DNA of 64,000 nucleotides, from NCBI GenBank assembly GCA_038373885.1, contig JAWZYV010010319.1, positions 1,104,001 to 1,168,000 on the forward strand, in the 5' to 3' direction. This DNA comes from Cheiracanthium punctorium. Lineage: Eukaryota > Arthropoda > Arachnida > Araneae > Cheiracanthiidae. The position numbers and the translations under genes are program-made. Positions 1-11,114 of this stretch are shown piece by piece (the stretch's first letter is position 1; each line of letters starts with the position of its first letter). The notes beneath the pieces are model-generated. The model saw only the letters and a program-made list of their open reading frames with translations, had not been told where the DNA came from and did not search any database.

Positions 1-95
1 CAATATAACCAGAAGCCCTTCAGAATTAATATAGGACGAAAATAATTTGTTCCTATTTGTAGGTTTTTATCATTTAAACTTCTTATTTTTGTAAC

Positions 96-238
96 CAGGG
101 GCGGCCCGACACGGTAAACATTGTATCGCGGCGCCGGTTTCGAAAGGCCGTCATTCGAACTCAAATACTAAGTAGAGCATAAAAGGGGTGTCTTTTTTGA
201 ATTAGCAAGGGGCACCACTTACCCTAGGGCCGCTCCTA
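96..238. mobile_element. hAT-type MITE with perfect 8-bp target duplication
   Basis: A 143-bp element has terminal inverted repeats CAGGGGCGGCCC and, read from the other end, TAGGAGCGGCCC. It is flanked on both sides by TTTGTAAC (88-95 and 239-246). The 8-bp duplication and CAGGG-type end define the hAT superfamily. There is no coding capacity. Confidence 0.8.
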
Positions 239-246
239 TTTGTAAC

Positions 247-1880
247 CATCTTAATTTAAATTCCATTCAGAATCTGAGAGATTTCAGCGCCAAGGAAGCC
301 GGTGAGGAACAGGATTTTCTCCGAACAAGATTTATTTAAATGGCGAACCAACTGGTCGCCGGAGGCGGCTAGTACAATATACAGTAAGTGTGTTACATGT
401 TTTTATTCATTTTCCACTCAAACACAATTTTTTGTTGAGACTTCCTGTTAATGCATTATTATGTTAATATAATGAGGAGCCGCCACTGTATATAAGTATA
501 CGTATGCATACAAATGGTTCTCTTCCCATGCCAGTCTGTTAATTATAATTAAATAATGTGTTTTCATTTATACATATTTAGTGTGTAGTGATTTGAACTC
601 AGATTTGTTACATAAAGATACCTGTTATGTTATTTGAACAACCTTACTTACATCCATCGTTTAGAATCACAAGTCTAACAAGTTAAATAACTATTGAACG
701 TAAGTTTTAATTTTTGCCAATTTCTTTTCCGTTAACTTCAATAACGAGGAGCTTGACTGATATAAACTTTGAAAATTCGATTTGCATTATAAAGCATTTT
801 AAACAATCTGCTTGTAGATTAGTAAAATTCCTATTGTACTATTTATATCTACAAAATTTCATTTACTATGATATTCTAAATTCATCTACATTGTATAGCA
901 TACACAATGAAAAAAGCAAGGTTTTTTATTTTAAATGAATTATAATAAACGAAATGAAAAGAAAATTTGTATACATTCTAACGATGCTGTCTTTTTATTA
1001 TAAATCGTTACCCAGGGAACAATTTTCCGCAATAGTTCTATTCATCATAAATATTCAAATTTATAACAGAATAATAATTAAATTCAGTACATTTAAATCG
1101 ACGTAAAATTATATTACATAAGTTTTCAGTTTCATATTTATTCAGACAAAAACACATTTAACATCAAAGCGTTAATTTTTATCAAAAGTAATCAGCACTT
1201 ACTAAAAATAGCTTATTGAAAATTTGTGAATAATTATGGCAAAAGAATTTCGTTCATACCAAACAAACAAATGCATTAAGGGTAATATATTATCCTTTCA
1301 TTCAAAAAGATTAGATAATTAAAAGTAAAATCTATTGTTTTGCACTTACGAAAATAAAAGCGTATATTATTGCCAAGACTTACGAGAAATTAAAGTTAAT
1401 TGCAGGAAGAATAAATAAGTATTTGATACATTTAAATTCTATCAGTTCTCATCCAAAATAAATAATTAGAATCTTACCGGAAAATAGGAAGAATAATTAC
1501 AGATCAAATGTCTGTTACCTTAAACGTTACTTATACATTAAAGCTAATAATTGCTATTCCAGGAAGGTAATTTTAAACGCATTACTTTTAAAAGTCACCC
1601 TAATTAAAATATTTTTTCGATATAACATATCTGTAAAATAGTTTCTTTTAATTATTTGAAGTGTGCTTATTAATTGAAGTGATTATTCTCTTTAACAGAT
1701 ACTTTAATAAATTTATCTACTTTAAAATTTGACAAACGTTGACGAGTAATATTTTTTATTTATTTTTAATAACTGTTTAAGAAATTTGAGCTATATGTTC
1801 GAAGGCGAGCAAAATGTTTCAACTAAACGTCAGTTGTCTTCTTTGATTATTAGATAGTTAATGAATGTAAATCATAAATT
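247..1880. other. AT-rich sequence, nothing recognised
   Basis: No splice-consistent exon, repeat or RNA gene was recognised. The short frames here have low-complexity composition and are taken as chance. Confidence 0.5.
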
Positions 1881-1889
1881 CAAAGTCAA

Positions 1890-2186
1890 ACATTGGCGCA
1901 ACAGCCCCTCTGCAGGGCCAAGGCCTGCGCTGCCCAACCGCGCCTTCGCTACCATAGGCTCTGGGGTTCGGATGCATATGCCTCGGCCAGGTGGTCAGCC
2001 TGACGCGAAGCCCCCAGTGTTTGACCCCAAGCAAGCTTGGTCCTCATTTTATCGACCCACTCAAGGGATGAAAGGCTGAGTCGACCACATGAGGCTGAGT
2101 CGACCATGGGCACCATCCCGGGATTCGAACCCCGGACCTATGGGACGGCAGCGCGATGCGCTAACCATTACACCACTGGGCTTAAA
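1890..2186 (-). mobile_element. tRNA-derived SINE (head at 2112-2185)
   Basis: On the minus strand the block opens with a tRNA-like head: A-box TGGTGTAATGGTTAGCGC and B-box GGTTCGAATCC. A G+C-rich body containing GTCGATAAAATGAGGACC and short repeats of GTCGACTCAGCCT follow. A true tRNA is unlikely because the T-arm and acceptor stem do not pair properly and a long body follows. Small frames on both strands here are by-products. Confidence 0.7.
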
Positions 2187-2199
2187 ATCATAAATTAAC

Positions 2200-3285
2200 A
2201 CTGTGAAATTATTCTCTATTTGTAAGAATTTACAATAAGGTCGGATAAACACCTCACGAAATATTGTTTAAATTTTTGATTTAAAATTAGCATTTTCTTA
2301 CAATTATCACTTTTCCCTGCTGCTCTTTCATTACGGCTGTCATCTTGAAAAATACTTACACTTAGATTAAATAATTCCACTCTACGAAATCGACAAAAAA
2401 TTTTTATGAAAATGAATTTTTTTTTCACAATTACTTTATTTTTCTATTTAAAAGTTACTGACATCTATAGAAAAACTGATTTTTCCCCCTTTTTATTTGC
2501 ACTACAAAATTAAACGAATTTACCCACTAGCAGCGCACTTCAATCATTGAATATGAGGCACATTTGCAAAAGCAGACATCACCTTGCGTATTTATTTATA
2601 TTTTTATTTTCATTTTAATGTACATCTGCTTCAATGAATATATCATATCTCAAAGTACCACCTTTCCACAAGTAGAATTACAACTACTGTAATCAAACAA
2701 TTTTCCACAAACAAAAATTATTAATTGAGGGAGAAATTTGCTTAGTGTTGGTTCCTCGTTGGAGTAATTGTCAAAAGCAGTCGTTTACAGTAATGAATGA
2801 AACAAAGTTTACGGTACTTAAATGTGAGGTAAATTGCCATGTAAAATCTATTTACGACTGTCAGTTACATGCCTTTTGAAGTGATTGATTTTGATTGATT
2901 GTTTGAAAGAGAGTTAAATAAACCATCATTCTCATTTTAGGCACACGTTGGCATTCACACTAGAATAAATGAGTTCGGATACAGAAAACAATTTGAAGAA
3001 TTAATTCGAAAATAATGGAAATAATTTTAAACGAAAATGCTTTACAAGCGTTGTTTTATATCTCTTATAAAGTCATTAAAAAGTGCTTGAATTAAAGTTG
3101 CAGTTTAAGAGTAATTCAATACTTCTTGGCCATTTTCTCCTGATTTATGGGCAAAATATATTTAATTGGTCTGAAGAATCTTTTAAAATTTATTTCGAAT
3201 ATTTAAAAACAGGATATCAGTCCGGGAAATAAACTTTTATTTGTATACTAATACATCGAATTAATATACAATCGAATTAACATAC
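2200..3285. other. AT-rich flank, nothing recognised
   Basis: No gene or repeat family could be supported in this stretch. Confidence 0.5.
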
Positions 3286-3475
3286 AACCCTATAGTGTAA
3301 ATATATTTGCGCTAGCCTAATATATTAGCATAGGCAAATATTTATTTTGTGTAAAATGCTTTTGAAACAATATTAGTAAGATAACATTAGTAACACATAC
3401 TAACACCGTAGATTTTTTTAGTAAAATGATAAAACGTTAAACATATTGATAAACGTTTATTAATTTTTATAAATT
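3286..3475 (+). repeat. Direct repeat, copy 1
   Basis: About 190 bp beginning CCTATAGTGTAAATATATTT and ending near GATAAACGTTTATTAATTT recurs at 4078-4312 in the same orientation with a few substitutions and a small AT insertion. The copies enclose about 600 bp that includes a strong hairpin. They may be terminal repeats of one element or a local duplication. Confidence 0.7.
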
Positions 3476-3905
3476 AGCAACCGTTAATTCATAATATCAG
3501 CGCCGTTCTAATATATATTAGAAGTCATAAAGCATTTAAATTTTATCAAAAGTTACGAGGAGAAATACTGTTGTTTTACATAGTAACGAAGTGTTTTACT
3601 TAGAGGCTTTTGTGCTTGCTATTGATAGTTTCGACGGTGATATTACGCAGTAGACAAGATTAAAAATTTAAATTTCTATGCTTTATAGACCTTTTTTCTC
3701 GGTTTTCTTTTGCTGGGTGGGCCATTTTATACCTGTTATATATATTTTTTAATAATTTTTTTTTAATTCTTCTAAATTTGTAAATGTTCGTCTTCTATTG
3801 CCGAAGTATTTCTAGCAAAAATGGGCTTCACAATTCAGAAAAGGTCGAATTTTTTCACATTAGCCTAGGAAAAATGAGATTCTATATAAATCCTGCTTTT
3901 ACAAC

Positions 3906-3996
3906 AGTATCACTTTTTACAACTACAATTCTTTTTTTCCTTGCTGTAGTTTCACTTAGGAAACTACAGCAAGGCCGCGGCAAAAGAAGTGATACT
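3906..3996. repeat. Nested hairpin
   Basis: A perfect 15-bp inverted repeat (CCTTGCTGTAGTTTC at 3939-3953 and its complement at 3960-3974, 6-base loop) sits inside a perfect 10-bp outer pair (AGTATCACTT at 3906-3915 and complement at 3987-3996). It lies between the two direct repeats. Confidence 0.8.
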
Positions 3997-4077
3997 AAGC
4001 TATTCACTTCTTTTTGTTGACGTTCTTTGACGTTCTTTTCTTTTTTACGCATAATCAAAACAACTTTCTAATAACCC

Positions 4078-4312
4078 CATACAACCCCATAGTGTAAATA
4101 TATTTGTGCTAGCATAATATATTAGCATAGGTAAATATTTATTTTGTGTAAAGTGCTTTTGAATCAATATTAGTAAGATAACATTACTAACACTTACTAA
4201 CACTGTAGATTTAGTAAAATAAGTTAGTATAATAAACACTATAATATAATAAACACTATAGTAAAATAAAAAAAATGTTAAACATATTGATAAACGTTTA
4301 TTAATTTACTTT
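4078..4312 (+). repeat. Direct repeat, copy 2
   Basis: This is the partner of 3286-3475. It shares the CATAGTGTAAATATATTTG start, the TATTAGCATAGG segment and the TGATAAACGTTTATTAATTT end. Copy 2 has an extra ATAAACACTATA duplication near 4225-4260. Confidence 0.7.
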
Positions 4313-4789
4313 ATTTATAATTAACTCATTAATAAACATTTATATATGTTTTAACCTCAGAAAAAAAAAGTTTGTTTATATTTTATATAATACTTAACCT
4401 TAAGAAAAAATTTAAACCATTTATTTATATGTTAACTATCCTCAAGATCTGAGTAAGAAATTAAAAATTGAATACATTTTAAATATTAAAGAAATTTGGT
4501 CAAAGTTTCTAACTGATGTAGCGAAATGGATAAATGGGAGAAAATTACAGCTATAAACAGGGATTAAAAAAAATTCACATCACGGTAAGCTTGCAAATGA
4601 GAGAGTAAACCAGAATGAGATTTAGGAATTTAGACTGTCCTTTCAACAGATAGAAAATGGGAAGAACTCAACTTTATTTCTTTTTTTCTGGGCACGGACG
4701 GAGCACTTACTCCGTCAAAAATTAAAATAAAATACTTACTCCGTCTTAAATTAAAATAATTTACTCATCCTAAGATGGGAACTTGCTCA

Positions 4790-4975
4790 TCAAACATTCG
4801 CCACTACTAAGGCCCGAATTACTGGCCATTGTATAATGGGAGGACCCGACAGGCAGACAGCGTTACTCCCTATGAAGGGACAGACAAGTTGACAACCATA
4901 CCCAAGCTGGGATTCGAACCTGTACCTAATGCATAATAGAACAGTTCTTTAGCCACTACACCACCTGGGTGACGA
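4790..4975 (-). mobile_element. tRNA-derived SINE
   Basis: The minus strand starts ACCCAGGTGGTGTAGTGGCT (A-box) with B-box GGTTCGAATCC about 35 bases later. A body follows that contains CCCATTATACAATGGCC and GGGCCTTAGTAGTGGC. The same body recurs at 46013-46100 and in part at 57070-57110. Confidence 0.7.
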
Positions 4976-4979
4976 ATTT

Positions 4980-7170
4980 AACTTTCTTGCAAATCAGAAA
5001 ACAATCACCAAGATGCATTTCATAATGTGGCCGGCGCCAGAGAGATTATTTCCCAAATAATCTACTACCTACTATCATTGCCAGGCATATTTCGTTCAGA
5101 ATAACTCTACTTTCATCGGCGACAAACAAGTACCAGGACTGTGGTTGCAATGACAAAAAGCCAATGTTGTAGTCCCAAGAAAAGAAGAAGAGAGGCACCC
5201 AATTTTTAAGAAACTTAATCTAAATGTGATACCATTCGTTAAATGTAATTATTCCTAAAAATGAATGACGCAAACTAAGTTATTCGTTTTTATTACTTAT
5301 TAATTGATTCATAGTCGTCAATTTTTTCAATAGTTGTTGATTAAGTGTTGGTTGTAAATTCGAAATAATTTTGACGAATAGCGTCCTGACCCAAAACTTT
5401 TAACAAACAAACAGGCAAAAAGAACGTTCCTTTCGAAAATAAAAAGTGAGGAGGAAAACTTATACACCCACGAGGAAAAAAAAAAGTTGAGAAAAAAAAA
5501 ATGTTTATCTATCTATCTATATATGTATATAATACGCCTATGTGGGGTGTCTTAGAGAAAGGATTTTTAAAGGATATTCACTTTTGTTGAATTAAAAAAG
5601 AAAGTTTGTGGCGTTATTTTTTAATCAGCATATTTTTTTTATATTTAAAAAATGCAAATTGAATCAAATATTTTGTTAATCTAATCTTAGTTTTATTAAT
5701 CAATTCCTAAAACTAAACAATTAAAATAGTGCCAACCGTATTTTGTTGAATCAGAAAAAATTGCCTGTTTCAGCAAAACGTGTTTCCTATGTATTTTTAA
5801 ATTAAATTAAAATAATATTGAAAATAATTTAATTTTTCAATGACTTTATTTAACAAAATAAATAAATAAATAAACACAGCAATTTTAAATAGAACTGCAA
5901 TGGTTTAAAGAGTGCAGTTTTTGTTATATTAATTAATATTCAAATGAATTTAGTTTAAAAAAAATAGATGTATATATAGAAAAGATATGTTCTGATAATT
6001 TTAGAACAGTTTATTACTTCAGAAACTATTTGTTGCAAAATTTTATTTTCTTTCAAAACAAGCAAATATAACAAGCTATTTTTAAAAATAAGGTGGAGTG
6101 ATGCAACATCGAATACATAAGGATCAAACATTTGCTGTACAAAGTTCTTCCATTTTAAATAAAGTCAATATTTGTCAAAGAAAAACATACATTTACTTAT
6201 TCATGTAAATAGCTTTTAGATTAAATTTAGAGACGCAATTAAAGGCAAGCTATCCACTTTATCTTAAAACTTGGGTCAATATGATGACATGAATGTTTCA
6301 GACTAAGAGCATTCAATAAAACTCCATTCTGTCGAAGAGAAATTCAAGGATTATCAAGTTTAACGTAATAACAAAGATGATTTATGATGAACGTCATAAT
6401 GTATTTACCTTTTGAAAGTTTGAGAATTTTATGAAATGCATTTTCAACCTTATTAGATGACTAGAAGTCGTTTTAATGTTTCAAAATTCGAAATTATTTG
6501 TGGGAAAAAAACATTTTTTTAAGGAGAGAAAATTTTAGCAGTTTAAGGAAATATAGTTTAGTCATGTCATTTTGAACAAATGAAAATATATTACAAAGGG
6601 CTTTTAACTTTCACTGTATTTTTGTTTTTGAACACTGTTCTAGTTTATATGCATAAATAGTTTTTAAAGGGGAATTTTTGTTATTTTAAAAATCTATAAA
6701 TATTTTATTAGATTGTCTGTTCAATATTCCATATAAATTGAAAAAAAGATTTGTGAACACTAAATAAATTTAGAAATAAGTAAGGAAAATATCTGTCCTT
6801 TTGATATGACACTACAGAGTGCAAAGTGTAAGAAATTCAATCTTTTTTTTTTCGGATATAACTCTACATTTAACGACTACAGAAAATTTAGTATTACTAC
6901 AGAAAATTGTATTTTTTTAAATAAAAATTAGAAATATGCTTACTTAGTTTTTATTCGAAATATTTTGTTAAAATATAGAAATGCTTCTGATATTTATATT
7001 TAAATAGCTTAAAAAATCTGCATAACAGAGTTTCTAAGCTAAGCATTTATAATTAAAATATTTTATTGTGAATCTTGAATGATAATTAAATGTGTCTGGA
7101 GAAACATAATTATATAAAAGTTGTTATTTGAGCATGAAAATAGGATTATTTTAAGATAAATTATTATTAA
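4980..7170. other. AT-rich flank with a small microsatellite
   Basis: Apart from a short TATC/TATA run at about 5505-5530, no gene, RNA or transposon could be supported. Confidence 0.5.
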
Positions 7171-7171
7171 C

Positions 7172-7250
7172 TAGCTGTGTACCCCCCGTTCTTCGCCCTG
7201 GGAGTATAGCTTACTTTTTTTAAAAAAAGTAATAAAATTTTTTTATCGGG
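7172..7250 (-). mobile_element. Possible Helitron 3' terminus fragment
   Basis: Read on the minus strand the block ends GGGGGGTACACAGCTAG followed by T, resembling a CTAG-type Helitron end. The preceding CCC/GGG stem is weak and no matching 5' end was found. Confidence 0.3.
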
Positions 7251-7645
7251 TTTTACTTCGAGAAATTGCAAACTTTTAAATGTTTAAGGCGAATTTCGAG
7301 TAATTTTTGAAAAATCGTAAAAAAAAATAATAATATTTTTCGGAAATTCGGTTTTTAAATTATTCGGTTGAAAAGGAATGCGCGCTCTTTTCCAGGACGA
7401 AAAATCGATCGATCACGATCATGAGACAGAGATACAGGAAAGGGTAATAATTCTGTCCGCGAAAACGTGTCAAAATTGACATCGAGAGTCTAGAAACTTT
7501 TGGGACATTCTCGAACATCTTAAAACATTCTACTGCATTTCTAAGCATTAAAAAAAATATTTAAACACTTGTCTAAACTTGAATCGTAGCTTTTTCAGGA
7601 CTTCTCATTAGAGGAATATATTCTACAATATTCAGGAACTTTCTG

Positions 7646-8064
7646 ACCGTCCGCAGTGGTCTGGGCGCTAAACTCCGTTCCCATAAGAACACGGCAAGTG
7701 AATCATCATCCGGCTTGGCCAGTGCTTGGGAGGGTCAACTCTCTCTCGGCTCGACTGCTGTGAGACCGTGTACGCTAATGGGAGCTGGTGCACGTAAAAC
7801 CCGTCGTGGCTCCAATGTCCTCCAGGATTAACGCTACCTTTGAGGGTGCCGATTTTAGGCGGTTAATCCCTCCTCTGGAATTGGTTCAAAATGAGGGGAG
7901 CCAGGGCTAAAGTCGGACTTCCTCCCACTGGGGCCCAATAAAAATATAAGGCGCCCCCTCTGCCCATCGCCTCCCTATCTGAGGGGATCTGGCACTGCCT
8001 GTGATTGTCAGAAGGCGTTAGCAACAAGAAAAAATTTGTGACCGGCCTCGGCCACTTTAGCACT
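7646..8064 (+). mobile_element. SINE family A, plus-strand copy
   Basis: Starts near GTCCGCAGTGGTCTGGGCGC and contains TTCCCATAAGAACACGG, GGCTTGGCCAGTGCTTGGGA, GGAGCTGGTGCACGTAAAAC and GGCTCCAATGTCCTCC. Near-identical blocks occur in reverse at 46100-46360 and 53050-53345. The last 120 bp, including GGGGCCCAATAAAAATATAA, may be a separate insertion or the family tail. Confidence 0.65.
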
Positions 8065-8239
8065 CTACTTCTAGCTGCTTCATCGACTTTTATTTTAGAA
8101 GTCCATTGGACGGACTTGTTTTTAGAAGTCCATTAGTTTTAGGCCCCTTTCGAATCCCATATCTCGGATCTCAGCCTGAGTTCTTCCAAACCAAAAACCT
8201 ATCTCTTGTATCTCGGGAAAACGGCTAAATTACCATACA

Positions 8240-8476
8240 GCCTACAGGCTCCACCATGACGAGTGAATAAGTCGCTGAACATGGTAGACGGATGAAGTGT
8301 AAAGGTCCCGCGTTCGGGCCCGGCCGATCTAACAGTCTGGAATTTTGGTCAGTTTTATCCAGATGTAACAAGAATACGCTTTAGAACCACTTAGAAAGTT
8401 CTATTACCAAGTCACCCCCATCTTAGGCTGATAGCCCATTCGTAGCTATATCATAGCAATACAAACAAACAAACCA
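8240..8476 (+). mobile_element. SINE family B, plus-strand copy
   Basis: It has a tRNA-like head with B-box-like GCGTTCGGGCCC near 8310, a body with CACTTAGAAAGTTC and AAGTCACCCCCATC, and a CAAACAAACAAAC tail at 8461-8475. The body and tail match the copy at 33705-33931. Confidence 0.6.
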
Positions 8477-8482
8477 TACAAC

Positions 8483-8570
8483 CCATGGAGTTGCGCTAGT
8501 TGGCTGCGGAGTTACTGTGGCACGTACGAGCATCCAGGTTTACATTTAATGTACATTCAAACCGCGATAA
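8483..8570 (+). repeat. Dispersed repeat, copy 1
   Basis: CATGGAGTTGCGCTAGTTGG with following GCGGAGTTACTGTGGCA matches 9211-9300 (CATGGAGCTGCGTTGGTTGC). Family unknown; probably part of a SINE or LINE tail. Confidence 0.5.
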
Positions 8571-9210
8571 TTGAAAGTTTGAAGGGAACAGCTAGATACT
8601 TCCTGCTATCAGAAGTTCGATTATTGGTATGTACCTTGGATTCTCTTACCTCGTTAAAAATGGGAAAGTACTAATTTTTGTACGGAAATAGAGGTGGATA
8701 GATATTGTACTACTAGCACAGTTTAAGAAAACTGAGCCATTAGTATTTTAAATGATATAAATACGTGGAGACACTTTCTTTCCATTTTCGCGAATTTGAA
8801 TGAGAAGGATGGGAAAGATATTTTTTAATTTCCCCTCACAAAACAAGCTGAATGGTGTGGAAAGATTAGTTTAAAGGGGAAAAAAAGTTCTTTCCTTTTT
8901 CTTAGATTGTAGGTTTTCCGAGAATGAGATAAAATTTATTTTTTTTCTAAAATTGCGACTTAAAGGTGCAGCCTTCAAAACATAGACATAACCTTGAGTT
9001 AAAAATAATCAGTTGTTTGGAGCTTTTTAATACCATCGAGGTAACCGAATATTAGATTTGAGTTGACTGTATATGTACTGATTTACCATTAGCAGTCTTT
9101 TGGTACCAAGTCTTTATCGCCCCCGTATTTTCGAACACAACCTCTGCATCTCCAAAAAAAAAAAAAAAAATTCTTCCTGGATGAAGAATGAGATCTACTA
9201 TACCATTAAC

Positions 9211-9300
9211 AAGCTCATGGAGCTGCGTTGGTTGCTTGCGAAGCTATAGCGGCAAGACACGCAGTACCCGGTTTGTCGTAGACAACTCATAGAACTTTTA
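9211..9300 (+). repeat. Dispersed repeat, copy 2
   Basis: Partner of the repeat at 8483, preserving the order of the shared words; it lies just after an A15 tract at 9156-9170. Confidence 0.5.
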
Positions 9301-9821
9301 GAAGCACGGATTTGACTTGCATGTATATATCCCATGTACAAGAGGATTTTAGGTGGTCAGAAATAGATCTCGCGACGACTTTGAGTATTACGGTTGCACA
9401 ACTGAAATGAATGAATATACAATTAGGTCGGAAAATGTTCTTTACTGTTCTTTATATATTAAAAATCAGGGGTAGCTTTTTAATGCATGGATCCATTTGA
9501 AACACTCTTATGTTATTTTGTATAGTGAATGGTAGTTGCAGTAAATGCTACTATGGAAAACAGACAATAATTACTGATTTAAGATCCAATGATTGATGAA
9601 CAGACTTGATTCAAAGGGACAACCATTAGCAAATTTTATAATTTTGAAAACTTTTACTCATTAGATAAATTTAAATTAGTTTTGGTAGATCATTTGGCTA
9701 AGAAGATTCTGACTTTTTATGTCAAAATAAAGAAGCAACCAGACCTGTAGAAAAAAACCCAACCTTTTCATCGTTAACATAAAACAGGATGCTTTTTGAA
9801 TGCAATTAGATAAATCCTACT

Positions 9822-9960
9822 AATATATAAATGTCAATGTTTGTGTGTATGTTTGTTACTCTTTCACGCTGAAATGGTTTGACGGATTTGGATGAAATTT
9901 GGAATAAAGACAGTTAAAGTCCTGGATTAACATATAGACTACTTTTTATCGCTCGAAAAA
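9822..9960 (+). mobile_element. Possible 5' end of a Helitron-like or similar element
   Basis: CTAATATATAAATGTCAATG followed by GTGTGTATGTTTGTTACTC and CTGAAATGGTTTGACGGATT has the look of the conserved terminal block of non-autonomous elements. No other end was identified, so the family is not fixed. Confidence 0.3.
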
Positions 9961-10604
9961 ACACTTCCTATAGTATATAAAAAAAACTATCTTTTATCCC
10001 AAAAAAAGAATACAACTGTGCTTTTATTTTACAGAGCCGTCGACAGATGGTGGATACTTTTCTCAGGCGAATTTGAAATAATTGTTGGACGGTTTCATTT
10101 TATGTTATGAAATCTTAATTGAATGAGTCACGTGACAAATCATCAGCATGCTCTTTTTTACGGCGTGCAAAAATACAAACTTTTTAAACAAGTAGATCTG
10201 CAGCATTTAATATACATTTGTAAGAAACCCACTGTATCACGTCAACTGATGCTCTATCATCGTTAAATGACGCTAAAAGTCATTTTATCGTCTGCTACCC
10301 CTTACCTGGATAAATAATACACCTGAATAAATTTTTGAAATTTTCTTTCGGTTCGAATTGTGCATTTTCCTGCGCAGCTTTTTCCCATTCTATTTCTATT
10401 GTATTACATCCAGAAAAAGAATTTTAGATATTTAATTACTTTTTTAATTATTAATTAAAAACCGTTTTTACGTTGCCATGATCTACTTATTTAAAGAGGG
10501 AGATCTACTTGTTTAAAAAGGCTGTATTGGCGAGTTTCACCAGTGTGAAATGATTGATGTTTTGTCTGTATCATTTGTTTTGTTTTGTCTGTATCAAAAC
10601 ATCA

Positions 10605-10674
10605 TCATTATTTTGTCTGTACACCCGCACGATTCTTCAATGAAGAATCGCTTGGGTGACCGACAAAATAATGA
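10605..10674. repeat. 70-bp palindrome
   Basis: Outer arms TCATTATTTTGTC and GACAAAATAATGA pair perfectly. An inner CACCC/GGGTG pair and a perfect CGATTCTTCA/TGAAGAATCG pair follow around a single central A. The TTTTGTCTGTA word also repeats just upstream (10560-10620). It lies about 100 bp beyond the TMTC3 polyadenylation signal. Confidence 0.75.
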
Positions 10675-10765
10675 CCAATTTTTATGTTGCATTTAATTCA
10701 AAAAAATTGATTTTCTCTTGAAGCAAAATAATTCAGACACATTTCAGCGATTCAAATTTCTTAGT

Positions 10766-10771
10766 TTTATT
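10766..10771 (-). terminator. Candidate polyadenylation signal of TMTC3
   Basis: The minus strand reads AATAAA here, about 107 bases after the TAG stop, a normal distance for a short 3' UTR. The hexamer is common by chance in such AT-rich DNA, so position is the only support. Confidence 0.45.
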
Positions 10772-10877
10772 ATTCATATCAATTTACATTTCTCTTTACA
10801 GCATAGATCATCGACCCCCAAACTGCCTAACGCACTTTCTTAAAGCACTAAAAGCACGCTGCAAGCATGTTTTTGTG

Positions 10878-11114
10878 CTACCTTATTTGCTTCTGCACGC
10901 TGTCTGTGTTTTCTGATAGGGAAGAGATCAGTTTTCTTCTGGCTCGGACTATTTCCAAGTGTTCCTTGACGTATTTTTCGTTGGGCGCCATCTTGGTCGC
11001 TTTTTCGAGACAAGCCTCCGCCTCTTGCAGGAGGTTTCTTTCCACGTGCACCACGCACAGGTTGTGAAGGGCCTGGATGTTGTGCGGATCTTGCCTGAGT
11101 ATGTTTTCGTAGCA
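10878..11114 (-). CDS. TMTC3: TMTC3 terminal coding exon 20 with stop (residues 755-832)
   Basis: Acceptor CTTACAG, ends at TAG (10878-10880). Encodes [20 protein letters not shown] then [20 protein letters not shown], then a final helix ([20 protein letters not shown]) and a short polar tail ending VQKQIR. This exon is richer in G+C than the earlier ones. Vertebrate TMTC3 carries a longer lysine-rich tail. An internal AG/GTAGCA at the stop could be a donor to an unseen further exon, but the downstream polyadenylation signal argues that this is the true end. Confidence 0.88.
   Translation of the reverse strand, partial: CYENILRQDPHNIQALHNLCVVHVERNLLQEAEACLEKATKMAPNEKYVKEHLEIVRARRKLISSLSENTDSVQKQIR

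Noticed and set aside
1861..2079. 72-residue plus-strand protein rich in Pro/Arg/Gly
   Set aside because: Lies wholly inside the SINE body; its composition reflects SINE G+C content.
2112..2185. Functional tRNA gene on the minus strand
   Set aside because: A- and B-boxes are present, but the T-stem and acceptor stem do not pair cleanly and a long non-tRNA body follows, so it is a SINE head.
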